Positions 51,147 to 59,571 of a stretch of DNA of 64,000 bases are shown piece by piece. Numbering within the stretch: position 1 is the stretch's first letter; each line of letters starts with the position of its first letter. The position numbers and the translations under genes were made by a program. The DNA lies in assembly GCA_038106445.1 (NCBI GenBank), contig JAYODU010000003.1, positions 310,001 to 374,000 of the forward strand, in the 5' to 3' direction. Source of the DNA: Pseudemcibacter sp038106445. GTDB taxonomy: Bacteria > Pseudomonadota > Alphaproteobacteria > Sphingomonadales > Emcibacteraceae. The notes under the pieces were generated by a model. That model was not told the origin of the DNA. It saw only the letters and a list, made by a program, of their open reading frames with translations, and made no database searches.

Positions 51147-52019
51147 ATGCGTGGGTCTGGGCTTTTATCATTTGTAAGTTTATTAATTGTTGTCTTGATT
51201 GGCGAAATGTCAAAAGATGATGAAAGACCCCGCCCGATTATTGTGGATGATGAACCAGAACAGCCGCTTCGACCGGTAAGGCCTCCGTCAGAACTTGATC
51301 CCGATGACGTGGGACCGGGGCAGGACAATGATGATGTTATTGTTATCCAGGATGATGAAAAGGGAAGGCGACAACAATATACCGGGACGGCCTTTTCCAT
51401 TGATGAACGCGGGTTATGGGTAACAGCGCGTCATGTGACCGACCAATGTGACAGGCTGACATTGCTTCGGCCATTCAGAAGTCCACTTCCGGTGGTTGGA
51501 TTATCACCCCACAGCAGTGCGGATGTATCACTTTTACAGACGGAAAGTGGTTATGAAGCACTGGATGTGGAATATGCAACACCCGAATATAACCAGGAAG
51601 GGTTTCATTTCGGTTTTCCACGCGGTGAACCGGGGTCGGTTTATTCCCGTCTGATAGGCCAAAAAACCATGAAAACGGTAGGACGCAGAACATATAAGGA
51701 AACCGTTCATGTCTGGGCGGAACAAATCAGAATACCGGATAGTGATGAAAGTCTGGGCGGCATAAGCGGCGGACCGATCCTTAATAAGAATGGTGATGTG
51801 GTTGGTATCCATGTTGCAGGTTCCATAAGACGGGGGCGGTCTTTTTCATCACTTCCTGAAAATATTGAAGATCTTCTTGAGCGTAGCGGCGTATCACTGC
51901 AGCCGGGTGATGAATATAATATTGACCAGAATTCACTGACATCAGTGGGGTTTTCACGTGTTGGTGATGCGCTGCGAAGCGATATAACAGTCGCGCAGGT
52001 TATTTGTCGCACTGATTGA
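51147..52019 (+). CDS. Membrane-anchored trypsin-like serine protease
   Basis: A 290-residue protein with an N-terminal membrane segment (about 7-20), an acidic proline-rich linker (about 22-70) and a chymotrypsin-fold domain. The catalytic triad is visible: H96 (WVTARHVTDQC), D126 (SSADVSLLQ) and S207 (GGISGGPIL). There is no PDZ domain, unlike DegP-type enzymes. It is predicted to face the periplasm. It follows the GST gene by six bases, and its stop overlaps a possible early start of the transporter gene; the true start of that gene is further down. Confidence 0.85.
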   Translation: MRGSGLLSFVSLLIVVLIGEMSKDDERPRPIIVDDEPEQPLRPVRPPSELDPDDVGPGQDNDDVIVIQDDEKGRRQQYTGTAFSIDERGLWVTARHVTDQCDRLTLLRPFRSPLPVVGLSPHSSADVSLLQTESGYEALDVEYATPEYNQEGFHFGFPRGEPGSVYSRLIGQKTMKTVGRRTYKETVHVWAEQIRIPDSDESLGGISGGPILNKNGDVVGIHVAGSIRRGRSFSSLPENIEDLLERSGVSLQPGDEYNIDQNSLTSVGFSRVGDALRSDITVAQVICRTD

Positions 52020-52144
52020 TTTGCAATTTTATCTCAATCAATTTTGAATTTCGTAGTATCCCATCTATAATATCCAATATTGAGCGCCGTGGTTATGACG
52101 AAATGGCCATTGATTTAAGACAGGGTATAACAGGAAAAAAATAT

Positions 52145-53326
52145 ATGTTAGACAGCAATTTAATGCCATCCAGTGATAATCGGAAATTTACGGCGGCCCA
52201 TCTGTTTTCTGTTTTCTTGGCACTCTGTCTTATACTCGCGGTTTACCGGACAGCGGGGTTAAATAATGCGCTGATTGCCATGGTTGGGGTGATGATTGGT
52301 TTAACGTTGGTGCTGGGTAACTTCGGTTTTACTGGGGGCTGGGTCGCATGGATTAAAAGCCGCGATGGGCGGGGGTTAAGGGCGCAGATGATCATCCTTG
52401 GGCTTGCATCAATTATATTTTATCCAATTTTAGCGCAAGGAAGCCTGTTTGGGGCAGATGTAAGGGGATTTGTTTCGCCCATCGGAATTGCTCCCATCAT
52501 CGGAAGTTTTATTTTCGGGATAGGAATGCAGCTTGGAGGGTGTTGTGCATCCGGGGCGCTCTCATGGGCGGGTGCGGGTAGTGCACGTGTTTTTATAACA
52601 TTATTTGGCTTTATTGTCGGTTCTGTGTGGGGTGCCTATGATATTGAATTCTGGCGTTCATTACCGGGTGTCCCCGTTAGCCTTACAAGTGAATTTGGTG
52701 TTATGGGTGGCTTGTCAGTGACGTTATTAATTTGTGCTGGTGTTGCGACTTCGACCTTAGTATTTGAAAAAAAGCGCCACGGTAAAATTCTCTCACACCG
52801 TGAAGGACAGGTGAATTCTCTTGGCTGGCGGCGACTTATAAATGGTCCCTGGTCGATTATTGCTGTTATTCTTTTACTGGTGCTTGCCAACTTCCTTACG
52901 CTTTATCTGGCGGGTCGGCCCTGGGGTGTGACCAGTGCCTTTGTTCTTTGGGGTTCAAAAACGCTGACGATGTCAGGTGTTGACATTACGGGATGGTATT
53001 ATTGGCAAAACCCGACGGCTCTTGAAAGGTCAGTATTCTTTGATGTGACATCTGTGATGAATTTCGGAATACTTATGGGATCATTTGTTGCCGCGATCAT
53101 GATGGGAACGTTCAAGCCCGAATGGAATATAAGCACAAAAATGATTGCGGTATCCATCATTGGCGGTTTGATGCTTGGTTATGGTGCACGTATCGCAAAC
53201 GGTTGTAACATCGGCGCCTTTTTCAGCGGTGTCAGCAGTGCTAGCCTAAGCGGGTGGGTATGGTTTATCTTCGCTTTCTGCGGTAACATTTTCGGCTGGT
53301 TTATAAGAAAAAGGCTGAATTTTTAA
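52145..53326 (+). CDS. YeeE/YedE-family sulfur-compound transporter
   Basis: A 393-residue inner-membrane protein with about ten helices. The two halves carry the Cys motifs of the YeeE/TsuA family: GMQLGGCCASGALSWAGAGS near residue 125 and GARIANGCNIGAFFSGVSS near 350. Such proteins take up thiosulfate or related sulfur species. Start at ATG 52145, with AGGAAAA ahead of it; the longer frame overlaps the protease gene and has no hydrophobic start. The paired sulfur-relay protein (TusA or rhodanese) is not adjacent. Confidence 0.88.
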   Translation: MLDSNLMPSSDNRKFTAAHLFSVFLALCLILAVYRTAGLNNALIAMVGVMIGLTLVLGNFGFTGGWVAWIKSRDGRGLRAQMIILGLASIIFYPILAQGSLFGADVRGFVSPIGIAPIIGSFIFGIGMQLGGCCASGALSWAGAGSARVFITLFGFIVGSVWGAYDIEFWRSLPGVPVSLTSEFGVMGGLSVTLLICAGVATSTLVFEKKRHGKILSHREGQVNSLGWRRLINGPWSIIAVILLLVLANFLTLYLAGRPWGVTSAFVLWGSKTLTMSGVDITGWYYWQNPTALERSVFFDVTSVMNFGILMGSFVAAIMMGTFKPEWNISTKMIAVSIIGGLMLGYGARIANGCNIGAFFSGVSSASLSGWVWFIFAFCGNIFGWFIRKRLNF

Positions 53327-53915
53327 TTAGCCAGCCAATTTAATCTCTGAGCTTCCTTTGCTGCAAACTTCGGAATATCTGTTTCGATGAACTGATTATG
53401 TAAGATCTCTACGCCTAACATGTGATTAATCATAGCGTCCAGTTGTATCTTTCGGGCGCGGTCTGTATTTTCACTAAGCGCTTCTTCAGTAAGGTTATCA
53501 ATTGCGGCTTTATCCAATAAGCCGGATGCAGATACTAGGTCAGGCGAAAGATAGTCTTTCGCCAGTTCCGACATGGCGTCCCATTTGCTTTTATTCGTAG
53601 TGGCAGGTGGTGCCATAAACGCAAATTTTTCACGTTCATAAAGGGTTTTTGGCAGCAATCCCTTCATCGCTTCTTTTAATACCCATTTTTCCTTTCGGTT
53701 TTTTATCCGGTGTAAAGGCGGAATATTTGTAGCCGTTTCAGCAAGATGATGATCCAGAAAAGCAGGGCGCGCTTCCATGGAATTTGCCATATCAACTCGG
53801 TCTCCAACCCACGTTAGTATTTGCCCTTCGAGCATGGTTTTTGACCATACATATTGTGCTTTATCTAACGGGTGCCTTTGATCCAGCATGTTTCGATCAA
53901 GTTTTTCACTAATAG
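53323..53915 (-). pseudogene. C-terminal fragment of asparagine synthetase B
   Basis: The minus strand from about 53915 reads LAISEKLDRNMLDQRHPLDK, then MANSMEARPAFLDHHLAETA and EKWVLKEAMKGLLPKTLYER, ending at 53323. This is the end of the AsnB synthetase domain (the D-R-x-x-M ... E-x-R-x-P-x-L-D signature). The glutaminase domain and ATP site are missing. At 53916 the sequence changes directly into a different gene's end on the opposite strand. Translation might start at 53889 but the product would be inactive. Confidence 0.7.
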
Positions 53916-54029
53916 CAAGACCCGGCAGAACAATTTAACAGGGCCGATGAAGAACAGGAAGTGGTCGAACATTTAACCAAAAAACTTCGCGATTTTGCAA
54001 AAGAAACGGGAGCTTCGGTCCCGCAATAA
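53916..54029 (+). pseudogene. C-terminal fragment of a sulfatase-like protein
   Basis: Starting at the junction, a plus-strand frame reads QDPAEQFNRADEEQEVVEHL then TKKLRDFAKETGASVPQ and stops at 54029. This resembles the ends of sulfatase-family enzymes (DPxExxNLA ... L..W..ETGA.VP). Only 37 residues remain. An in-frame TAG precedes it. The assignment is from a short match and is tentative. Confidence 0.4.
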
Positions 54030-54048
54030 AATATGATCAGAATGTATA

Positions 54049-54073
54049 AAAGGCGCTGAAAAGAGCGCCTTTT
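54049..54073. terminator. Bidirectional terminator next to grxD
   Basis: AAAGGCGCT (54049-54057) pairs with AGCGCCTTT (54064-54072) around GAAAAG. A-rich and T-rich flanks on both sides let it work on either strand; its main client is probably the grxD end of the purine operon. Confidence 0.8.
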
Positions 54074-54087
54074 AATATATGACAGAC

Positions 54088-54420
54088 TTAATCTTTCGGT
54101 TCGATACCGACATTTTCAAAATGGGCGACAAGTTCGCCATTGGCGGCCATTTCACGCACAATATCACATCCGCCAAGGAATTCACCCTTTACATACAGCT
54201 GTGGGATTGTCGGCCAGTCGGAAAATTGTTTGATGCCTTCACGAAGGCTTTCATCCTGAAGCACGTTATGGGTTTGATAATCCACATTGAAATAATTAAG
54301 AATTTCCACAACGGTGGCTGAAAAACCGCATTGTGGAAACATTCTGTCACCTTTCATATAAAGGACGATATCGTTGCTTTCGATGTCGTTTTTGATGCGG
54401 TCAAATACGGGGTTTGTCAT
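54088..54420 (-). CDS. grxD: Monothiol glutaredoxin (Grx4 type)
   Basis: A 110-residue CGFS glutaredoxin that binds a bridging 2Fe-2S cluster with glutathione and hands it on. The active-site motif is MFPQCGFSATVVEIL (C31), preceded by MKGDR, where most family members have MKGTP. WPTIPQLYVKGEFLGGCDIV provides the glutathione contacts. It is the last gene of the purC-S-Q-L-bolA-grxD unit; BolA next to it is its usual partner. Confidence 0.95.
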   Translation of the reverse strand: MTNPVFDRIKNDIESNDIVLYMKGDRMFPQCGFSATVVEILNYFNVDYQTHNVLQDESLREGIKQFSDWPTIPQLYVKGEFLGGCDIVREMAANGELVAHFENVGIEPKD

Positions 54421-54457
54421 TTTATTATTCCTGATAAGTCTTTATTATATTTAATAT

Positions 54458-54691
54458 TTATTCGGGAAATGATGTTTGCAATGAAAGTGCATGCAGTTCT
54501 GCGCCGACTTTCCCTTTTAAGGCCTGATAAACCATCTGATGTTGCTGCACACGGTTTTTTCCTTCAAACTGCGCGGATACCACATGTGCGGCAAACTGGC
54601 TGCCATCACCACGCATATCCTGTACCTGTACCTGCGCGTCCGGCAGGATTTCCTTTATCATTTTTTCAATTTCCGGTGATGTCAGAGCCAT
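54458..54691 (-). CDS. BolA-family protein
   Basis: A 77-residue BolA/YrbA-type protein. MALTSPEIEKMIKEILPDAQ starts the class II KH-like fold; GDGSQFAAHVVSAQFEGKNR contains the conserved H that helps bind the Grx4 cluster, and ELHALSLQT the family C-terminal signature. It forms a 2Fe-2S heterodimer with monothiol glutaredoxin, whose gene follows. It is 24 bases after purL. Confidence 0.94.
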   Translation of the reverse strand: MALTSPEIEKMIKEILPDAQVQVQDMRGDGSQFAAHVVSAQFEGKNRVQQHQMVYQALKGKVGAELHALSLQTSFPE

Positions 54692-54715
54692 AAAACTATT
54701 CCTTCCATCTCTGCC

Positions 54716-56938
54716 TTATGTCTTATTCGCCATGTAGTTTGGCATCCACGCGCCATGGACGTCAAGTAGTTCAGTAACAGATATAGTGAAGGTATCCTGA
54801 ACATCAAGGGAAGTCCCACCGGTCGTGCCAATTTTTGTGATTGAAATGTCATTGTCCGCCGCGGAAGAAAGGATTTTTTCAGCATTTGCGGGTGATGTGC
54901 TTATGATATAACGGGCCTGATCTTCGCCGAATCCGTATGCATGCAATGGAATATCACCGTTTTGCAATGAAATATCCATCCCCATGTCACTGGCCATTGC
55001 CATTTCTGCAAGCGCGACAAATAAACCGCCATCGGAAATATCATGACACGCTGTGACATTGCCGTTTTGAATTTGTGCGCGGACGAAATCACCGTTTTTC
55101 TTTTCAAGTTCAAGATCAACAGGGGGCGGCGCACCTTCCTCGCGGCCTTCGATAATGCTTAAATATTGTGTGCAGCCAATATGACCGTTCGTGTCACCAA
55201 CAAGAAGGATTACATCACCTTCCTGTTTCGGGGCGATGGTTACCATTTTGCTGCTGTCTTTTAACAGCCCCACACCGCCAATGGCTGGTGTCGGGTGAAT
55301 ACCGGTGCCGTTAGTTTCGTTATAAAGGGACACATTACCGCTGATAACCGGATAATTCAGCACGGTGCAAGCTTCCCGAAGTCCATCAATTGCACCAACA
55401 AACTGGCCCATAATGTCCGGGCGTTCCGGGTTTCCGAAATTAAGACAGTCGGTAATTGCCATTGGCTCTGCACCAACGGCGGTGACGTTACGCCATGTTT
55501 CGGCGACGGCCTGTTTTCCGCCTTCAAATGGGTCGGCATAACAGTATCGCGGTGTGCAATCGGTTGATATTGCAAGCGCTTTATTGGTGCCATGAACACG
55601 CACGACGGCAGCATCCCCGCCTGGGACCTGGATTGTATCGGCCATCACCTGATGATCATATTGCTGCCAGATCCATTCACGGGAACTTAAATTCGCACTG
55701 CCCAAAATTTTAAGAAGCGTTTCGCCAAGATCATTTGGTGCGGCAACAGTTTCCGGATCAATCACGGCTGGGGGAACTGTTTTAACCCACGGCCGGTCAT
55801 ATTCCGGGCTGTTATCGGCCAGCGGCTGTGTTGGAATGTCCGCAACGACGTTGCCCTGCCACACAAGGGTCAGGTTCCCCGTATCAGTGATATTCCCGAT
55901 CACCGCAAAATCAAGATCCCATTTGCGGAAAATGGCTTCTGCTTCCTTAACGCGGTCGGGTTTAAGCACCACAAGCATACGTTCCTGGCTTTCAGATAGC
56001 ATCATTTCATATGGCGTCATATGTTCTTCGCGCTGCGGAACCATATCAAGATTAAGCGTGAAGCCAACACCGCCGCCCGAAGCCATTTCCACGGATGATG
56101 ATGTAAGACCCGCTGCACCCATATCCTGAATGGCGACAACCATGTCGGTTGACATCAATTCGAGACAGGCTTCAATCAGCAGTTTTTCAGTAAACGGGTC
56201 ACCCACCTGCACGGTCGGGCGTTTTTCTTCGCTGTCCTCGGTAAATTCGGCGGATGCCATCGTGGCGCCATGTATGCCGTCACGTCCGGTTTTTGATCCC
56301 ACATAAATAACCGGGTTGCCAACCCCTGCGGCGGCAGAGAGGAATATTTTATCCTGATCCGCAAGCCCCACGGCCATGGCGTTTACAAGGATATTACCGT
56401 CATAACTTGGGTGGAAATTGGTTTCTCCGCCAACGGTCGGCACGCCAACGCAGTTACCATAACCACCGATCCCTTCGACCACACCGGACAGAAGGTGCCT
56501 TGTTTTGCGGTGTTCAGGACGGCCAAAACGAAGTGCGTTCATATTGGCAATGGGGCGCGCGCCCATGGTAAACACATCGCGTAAAATACCGCCCACACCC
56601 GTTGCTGCGCCCTGATAGGGTTCAATGTAACTTGGGTGATTATGGCTTTCCATTTTAAAAATCGCCGCCTGACCATCACCAATATCAATCACACCGGCAT
56701 TTTCACCTGGGCCGTGGATGACCCACGGCGCCGTTGTCGGAAGGGTTTTAAGATGAAGTTTAGATGATTTATAGGAACAATGCTCGCTCCACATCACGGA
56801 AAAAATACCAAGTTCGGTGAGCGTTGGTGTGCGGCCAAGGATTTTTTCCATCAACACACGTTCATCGCTGGTAAGGCCGTGTTCTTTCACCAATTCATCT
56901 GTGATTTCCGGGTTATTATTCCAAATTGTGTCAGTCAT
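54716..56938 (-). CDS. purL: Phosphoribosylformylglycinamidine synthase, large subunit
   Basis: A 740-residue short-type PurL, which needs separate PurQ and PurS. It converts FGAR to FGAM in purine synthesis. Signatures include FSVMWSEHCSYKSSKLHL, FKMESHNHPSYIEPYQGAAT and ISGNVSLYNETNGTGIHPTP. The length is normal for the small form and the frame is complete. It lies 13 bases after purQ. Confidence 0.97.
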   Translation of the reverse strand: MTDTIWNNNPEITDELVKEHGLTSDERVLMEKILGRTPTLTELGIFSVMWSEHCSYKSSKLHLKTLPTTAPWVIHGPGENAGVIDIGDGQAAIFKMESHNHPSYIEPYQGAATGVGGILRDVFTMGARPIANMNALRFGRPEHRKTRHLLSGVVEGIGGYGNCVGVPTVGGETNFHPSYDGNILVNAMAVGLADQDKIFLSAAAGVGNPVIYVGSKTGRDGIHGATMASAEFTEDSEEKRPTVQVGDPFTEKLLIEACLELMSTDMVVAIQDMGAAGLTSSSVEMASGGGVGFTLNLDMVPQREEHMTPYEMMLSESQERMLVVLKPDRVKEAEAIFRKWDLDFAVIGNITDTGNLTLVWQGNVVADIPTQPLADNSPEYDRPWVKTVPPAVIDPETVAAPNDLGETLLKILGSANLSSREWIWQQYDHQVMADTIQVPGGDAAVVRVHGTNKALAISTDCTPRYCYADPFEGGKQAVAETWRNVTAVGAEPMAITDCLNFGNPERPDIMGQFVGAIDGLREACTVLNYPVISGNVSLYNETNGTGIHPTPAIGGVGLLKDSSKMVTIAPKQEGDVILLVGDTNGHIGCTQYLSIIEGREEGAPPPVDLELEKKNGDFVRAQIQNGNVTACHDISDGGLFVALAEMAMASDMGMDISLQNGDIPLHAYGFGEDQARYIISTSPANAEKILSSAADNDISITKIGTTGGTSLDVQDTFTISVTELLDVHGAWMPNYMANKT

Positions 56939-56951
56939 ACTTTAAAACAGC

Positions 56952-57641
56952 CTAGTTTATTTTATTCATGATACTTTCAAAGAAACCGCGGCCATCGGTG
57001 CCGCCCTGTGCGTCTTCGATCAATCTTTCGGGGTGTGGCATCATCCCAAGGATGTTACCGCGTTTATTGATTATCCCGGCGATGTTATGTTGCGATCCGT
57101 TGGGGTTCGCGTCCATCGTTGCTTTGCCCTGTTTATTGACATAACGAAATGCAATCCGCCCGGTATCTTCCAGTTCGGCAAGCGTGTCATCATCGGCAAA
57201 ATAATTGCCGTCATGATGGGCAACGGGAATATCGATGACCTGTCCCTGTTTATATTGGTTGGTAAAGGCGGTGTCCGCATTTTCCACTTTTAAATGAACC
57301 GTTTTACAAACAAATTTCAGTGACGCATTACGCATAAGTGCACCGGGAAGCAGGCCCATTTCGGTCAGCACCTGAAAACCGTTACAAACACCGATGATAT
57401 ATCCGCCGCGGTCCGCATGTTCACGTATCGCCCGGATGGTCGGTGACCGGGCCGCCATAGCACCGCAGCGTAAATAATCCCCAAACGAAAAACCGCCCGG
57501 CAGGGCGATCAGGTCAACATCGGGAATTTCGCTATCCTGATGCCAGATATGGTGTGGTGTTTTTCCGGTAATTTTTTCAAGCGCGACAAACATATCCCGG
57601 TCGCAATTGGAAGCGGGGAAGGTAACGACGGCTGATTTCAT
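56952..57641 (-). CDS. purQ: Phosphoribosylformylglycinamidine synthase, glutaminase subunit
   Basis: A 229-residue class I amidotransferase that supplies ammonia to PurL. VVTFPASNCDRDMFVALEKI starts it; the nucleophile Cys is in YIIGVCNGFQVLTEMGLLPG (about residue 90), and the His-Glu pair is in MMPHPERLIED. It lies 10 bases after purS. Confidence 0.96.
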   Translation of the reverse strand: MKSAVVTFPASNCDRDMFVALEKITGKTPHHIWHQDSEIPDVDLIALPGGFSFGDYLRCGAMAARSPTIRAIREHADRGGYIIGVCNGFQVLTEMGLLPGALMRNASLKFVCKTVHLKVENADTAFTNQYKQGQVIDIPVAHHDGNYFADDDTLAELEDTGRIAFRYVNKQGKATMDANPNGSQHNIAGIINKRGNILGMMPHPERLIEDAQGGTDGRGFFESIMNKIN

Positions 57642-57651
57642 GGCTTAGTTC

Positions 57652-57891
57652 CTATTCGATATCAATTGAATAATTTTCAATAACCATATTGGCCAGAAGC
57701 TTTTTACACATTTCCTCGACATTGACTTCGGCTTTGGCCCTGTCTGTTTCATTAAGGTCGATTTCAATATATTTTCCCTGACGGACATCATCGACACCAT
57801 TAAAGCCAAGGGCATCAAGTGCGTGTTGGATAGCCTTGCCCTGTGGGTCAAGAACACCATTTTTCAGGGTAATATGAACGCGTGCTTTCAC
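57652..57891 (-). CDS. purS: Phosphoribosylformylglycinamidine synthase subunit PurS
   Basis: A 79-residue PurS, the small protein that holds PurL and PurQ together. KARVHITLKNGVLDPQGKAI and QHALDALGFNGVDDVRQGKY show the family pattern; the end is EEMCKKLLANMVIENYSIDI. It lies between purC and purQ, as in most bacteria with short PurL. Confidence 0.96.
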   Translation of the reverse strand: MKARVHITLKNGVLDPQGKAIQHALDALGFNGVDDVRQGKYIEIDLNETDRAKAEVNVEEMCKKLLANMVIENYSIDIE

Positions 57892-57914
57892 GGTTATTTC
57901 CTTATGTTTGTATT

Positions 57915-58658
57915 TTACTTTTCGTCTTCTGTTTCCAGTGAAACACCAAGGCGGCGTGCCACTTCCTGATAGGCCTCAACCTCACCACCAAGATCACGGC
58001 GGAAACGGTCCTTATCCATTTTTTCGCGGGTTTTAAAATCCCAAAGCCGGCAATTATCGGGGCTAAATTCATCGGCAAGCACAAGAAAATGTCCGTCCTC
58101 ACCGTCGTTTAAGCGGCCAAATTCAATTTTAAAATCAATAAGTTCAAGACCAATACCGGCGAAAAGCCCACGCAGGAAATCATTGATTTTTGATGTCATT
58201 TCCATCATTTCAATCAATTCTTCCTCGGTTGCGATATTAAGTACCAGGATATGATTTTCAGGAATTATAGGATCCCCGAGATCATCATCTTTCAGTGAAA
58301 ATTCAATGATCGGTCGCGCAAGGCGTGTGCCTTCCTCAATCCCGAATTTTTTGGACATGGTGCCCGCCGCCGTGTTTCTGACGATCACTTCAAGCGGGAT
58401 GATTTTAACTTCATGACAAAGCTGCTCACGGTCCGATAACCGCTCTATAAATGCGGTCGGGATTCCGATCTGGCTAAGCCGGGTCATGATCAGTTCGGTG
58501 ATCTTGTTATTAATAATGCCTTTGCCGGCAATGGTGCCTTTTTTTACATTGTTAAATGCGGTGGCGTCGTCTTTGAAATACTGGATGATTGTATCCGGCC
58601 GGTCACCCCTGTAAAGGATTTTGGCTTTGCCCTCATAGAGCTTTTCTTTATCTGACAT
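57915..58658 (-). CDS. purC: SAICAR synthetase
   Basis: A 247-residue phosphoribosylaminoimidazole-succinocarboxamide synthase, first gene of this purine unit. KLYEGKAKILYRGDRPDTII starts it; VIPLEVIVRNTAAGTMSKKF and LIDFKIEFGRLNDGEDGHFL are its signatures, and LADEFSPDNCRLWDFKT the C-terminal one. Upstream is a 208-base gap shared with the divergent DUF1476 gene. Confidence 0.97.
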   Translation of the reverse strand: MSDKEKLYEGKAKILYRGDRPDTIIQYFKDDATAFNNVKKGTIAGKGIINNKITELIMTRLSQIGIPTAFIERLSDREQLCHEVKIIPLEVIVRNTAAGTMSKKFGIEEGTRLARPIIEFSLKDDDLGDPIIPENHILVLNIATEEELIEMMEMTSKINDFLRGLFAGIGLELIDFKIEFGRLNDGEDGHFLVLADEFSPDNCRLWDFKTREKMDKDRFRRDLGGEVEAYQEVARRLGVSLETEDEK

Positions 58659-58731
58659 TAAGCTTCCTTAAGTCTTTGAAGTAGCAGAATCATGCGCGCA
58701 CAATCTAGCTTAAATGAATGTTTTATGAAAG

Positions 58732-58772
58732 CTAAAAAGAGGGTGAATTACCCCTTTAAATTTTTTTTTATC
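58732..58772. terminator. Hairpin with T-run between purC and the DUF1476 gene
   Basis: GGGT and ACCC form a short stem around GAATT, flanked by AAAGA/CTTT, and followed on the plus strand by AAATTTTTTTTT and on the minus strand by TCTTTTT. It lies about 80 bases ahead of the purC start. On the minus strand it could be a leader attenuator for the purine operon, or it may be a simple insulator between divergent genes. Confidence 0.35.
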
Positions 58773-58866
58773 ATATTATATAAAAAACATGGAAATGATG
58801 CATAAAATGCCGTAAACAGGCAGGATGCGCTTATGAAAAATAACAGAATTTAAGGAGCTAGTATCC

Positions 58867-59190
58867 ATGACGCAGTTCGATAATCGGGAAAAAGCCGCCG
58901 AAAATAAATTTTCCCATGATAAGGAACTAGAATTCAAGGCGACAGCCCGCCGTAACAAGCTTCTTGGTCAATGGGCCGCCGGTCTTATGGGTATGGACGG
59001 CGAAGCGGTAAATGCCTACGCCCGCGAAGTAATTGAATCAGATTTTGAAGAAACCGGTGACGATGATGTCTACCGCAAGGTTAAAGCAGACCTGGATAAA
59101 GCCGGTGCCAATCAATCCGAACATCATATCCGCCGTCAGATGGAAGACCTGCTGAACACCGCCATCGCGCAGATTAAATCAGAAATTTAA
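58867..59190 (+). CDS. DUF1476 protein (F1-ATPase inhibitor zeta family)
   Basis: A 107-residue mostly helical protein. FDNREKAAENKFSHDKELEF and ARRNKLLGQWAAGLMGMDGE are the DUF1476 signature. In Paracoccus denitrificans the homologue is the zeta subunit, which blocks F1-ATPase hydrolysis through its N-terminal region. It is found almost only in Alphaproteobacteria, so it supports the class assignment. It lies next to purC in many of them. Confidence 0.9.
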   Translation: MTQFDNREKAAENKFSHDKELEFKATARRNKLLGQWAAGLMGMDGEAVNAYAREVIESDFEETGDDDVYRKVKADLDKAGANQSEHHIRRQMEDLLNTAIAQIKSEI

Positions 59191-59354
59191 GAATTACAGT
59201 TTCAGAAATTTATGAGCCGCCAGCCAAAAGACTAGCGGCTTTTGAATGAGATGTTATTAATTGTAAAATATGTTCATTAGAACGGAATTTGATTTTTCTT
59301 GATTTTTGTGCTATTTGTTTTTTATGGGACAAACATTTCGCATGGGGGACTATT

Positions 59355-59522
59355 GTGGAAAAATTTAAAAACATCATTCTTTGCTTTGTAATTTTTATCA
59401 ATTTGCACCAATTTTCTTTAGCTCAAAACTTTGAAGATGCTGACGCATTCTTAAGCAGACAGGAACATCGGGTTAAGTTTTTACAAGAAATGGGGCATTT
59501 TCTTCAAAAGCATTTGAAGTAG
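59355..59522 (+). CDS. Small secreted peptide of unknown function
   Basis: A GTG at 59355, preceded by GGGGGA, opens a 55-residue frame beginning MEKFKNIILCFVIFINLHQF, with SLAQ before the likely signal cleavage. The mature part (NFEDADAFLSRQEHRVKFLQ then EMGHFLQKHLK) is a short charged helix. It is AT-rich and may be an acquired or orphan gene. Confidence rests on the signal peptide and ribosome binding site only. Confidence 0.5.
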   Translation: MEKFKNIILCFVIFINLHQFSLAQNFEDADAFLSRQEHRVKFLQEMGHFLQKHLK

Positions 59523-59571
59523 TAATTTTAGTCTTATAAGGTAAATTCACAATCTTAGGTCAAGGGTGCCA

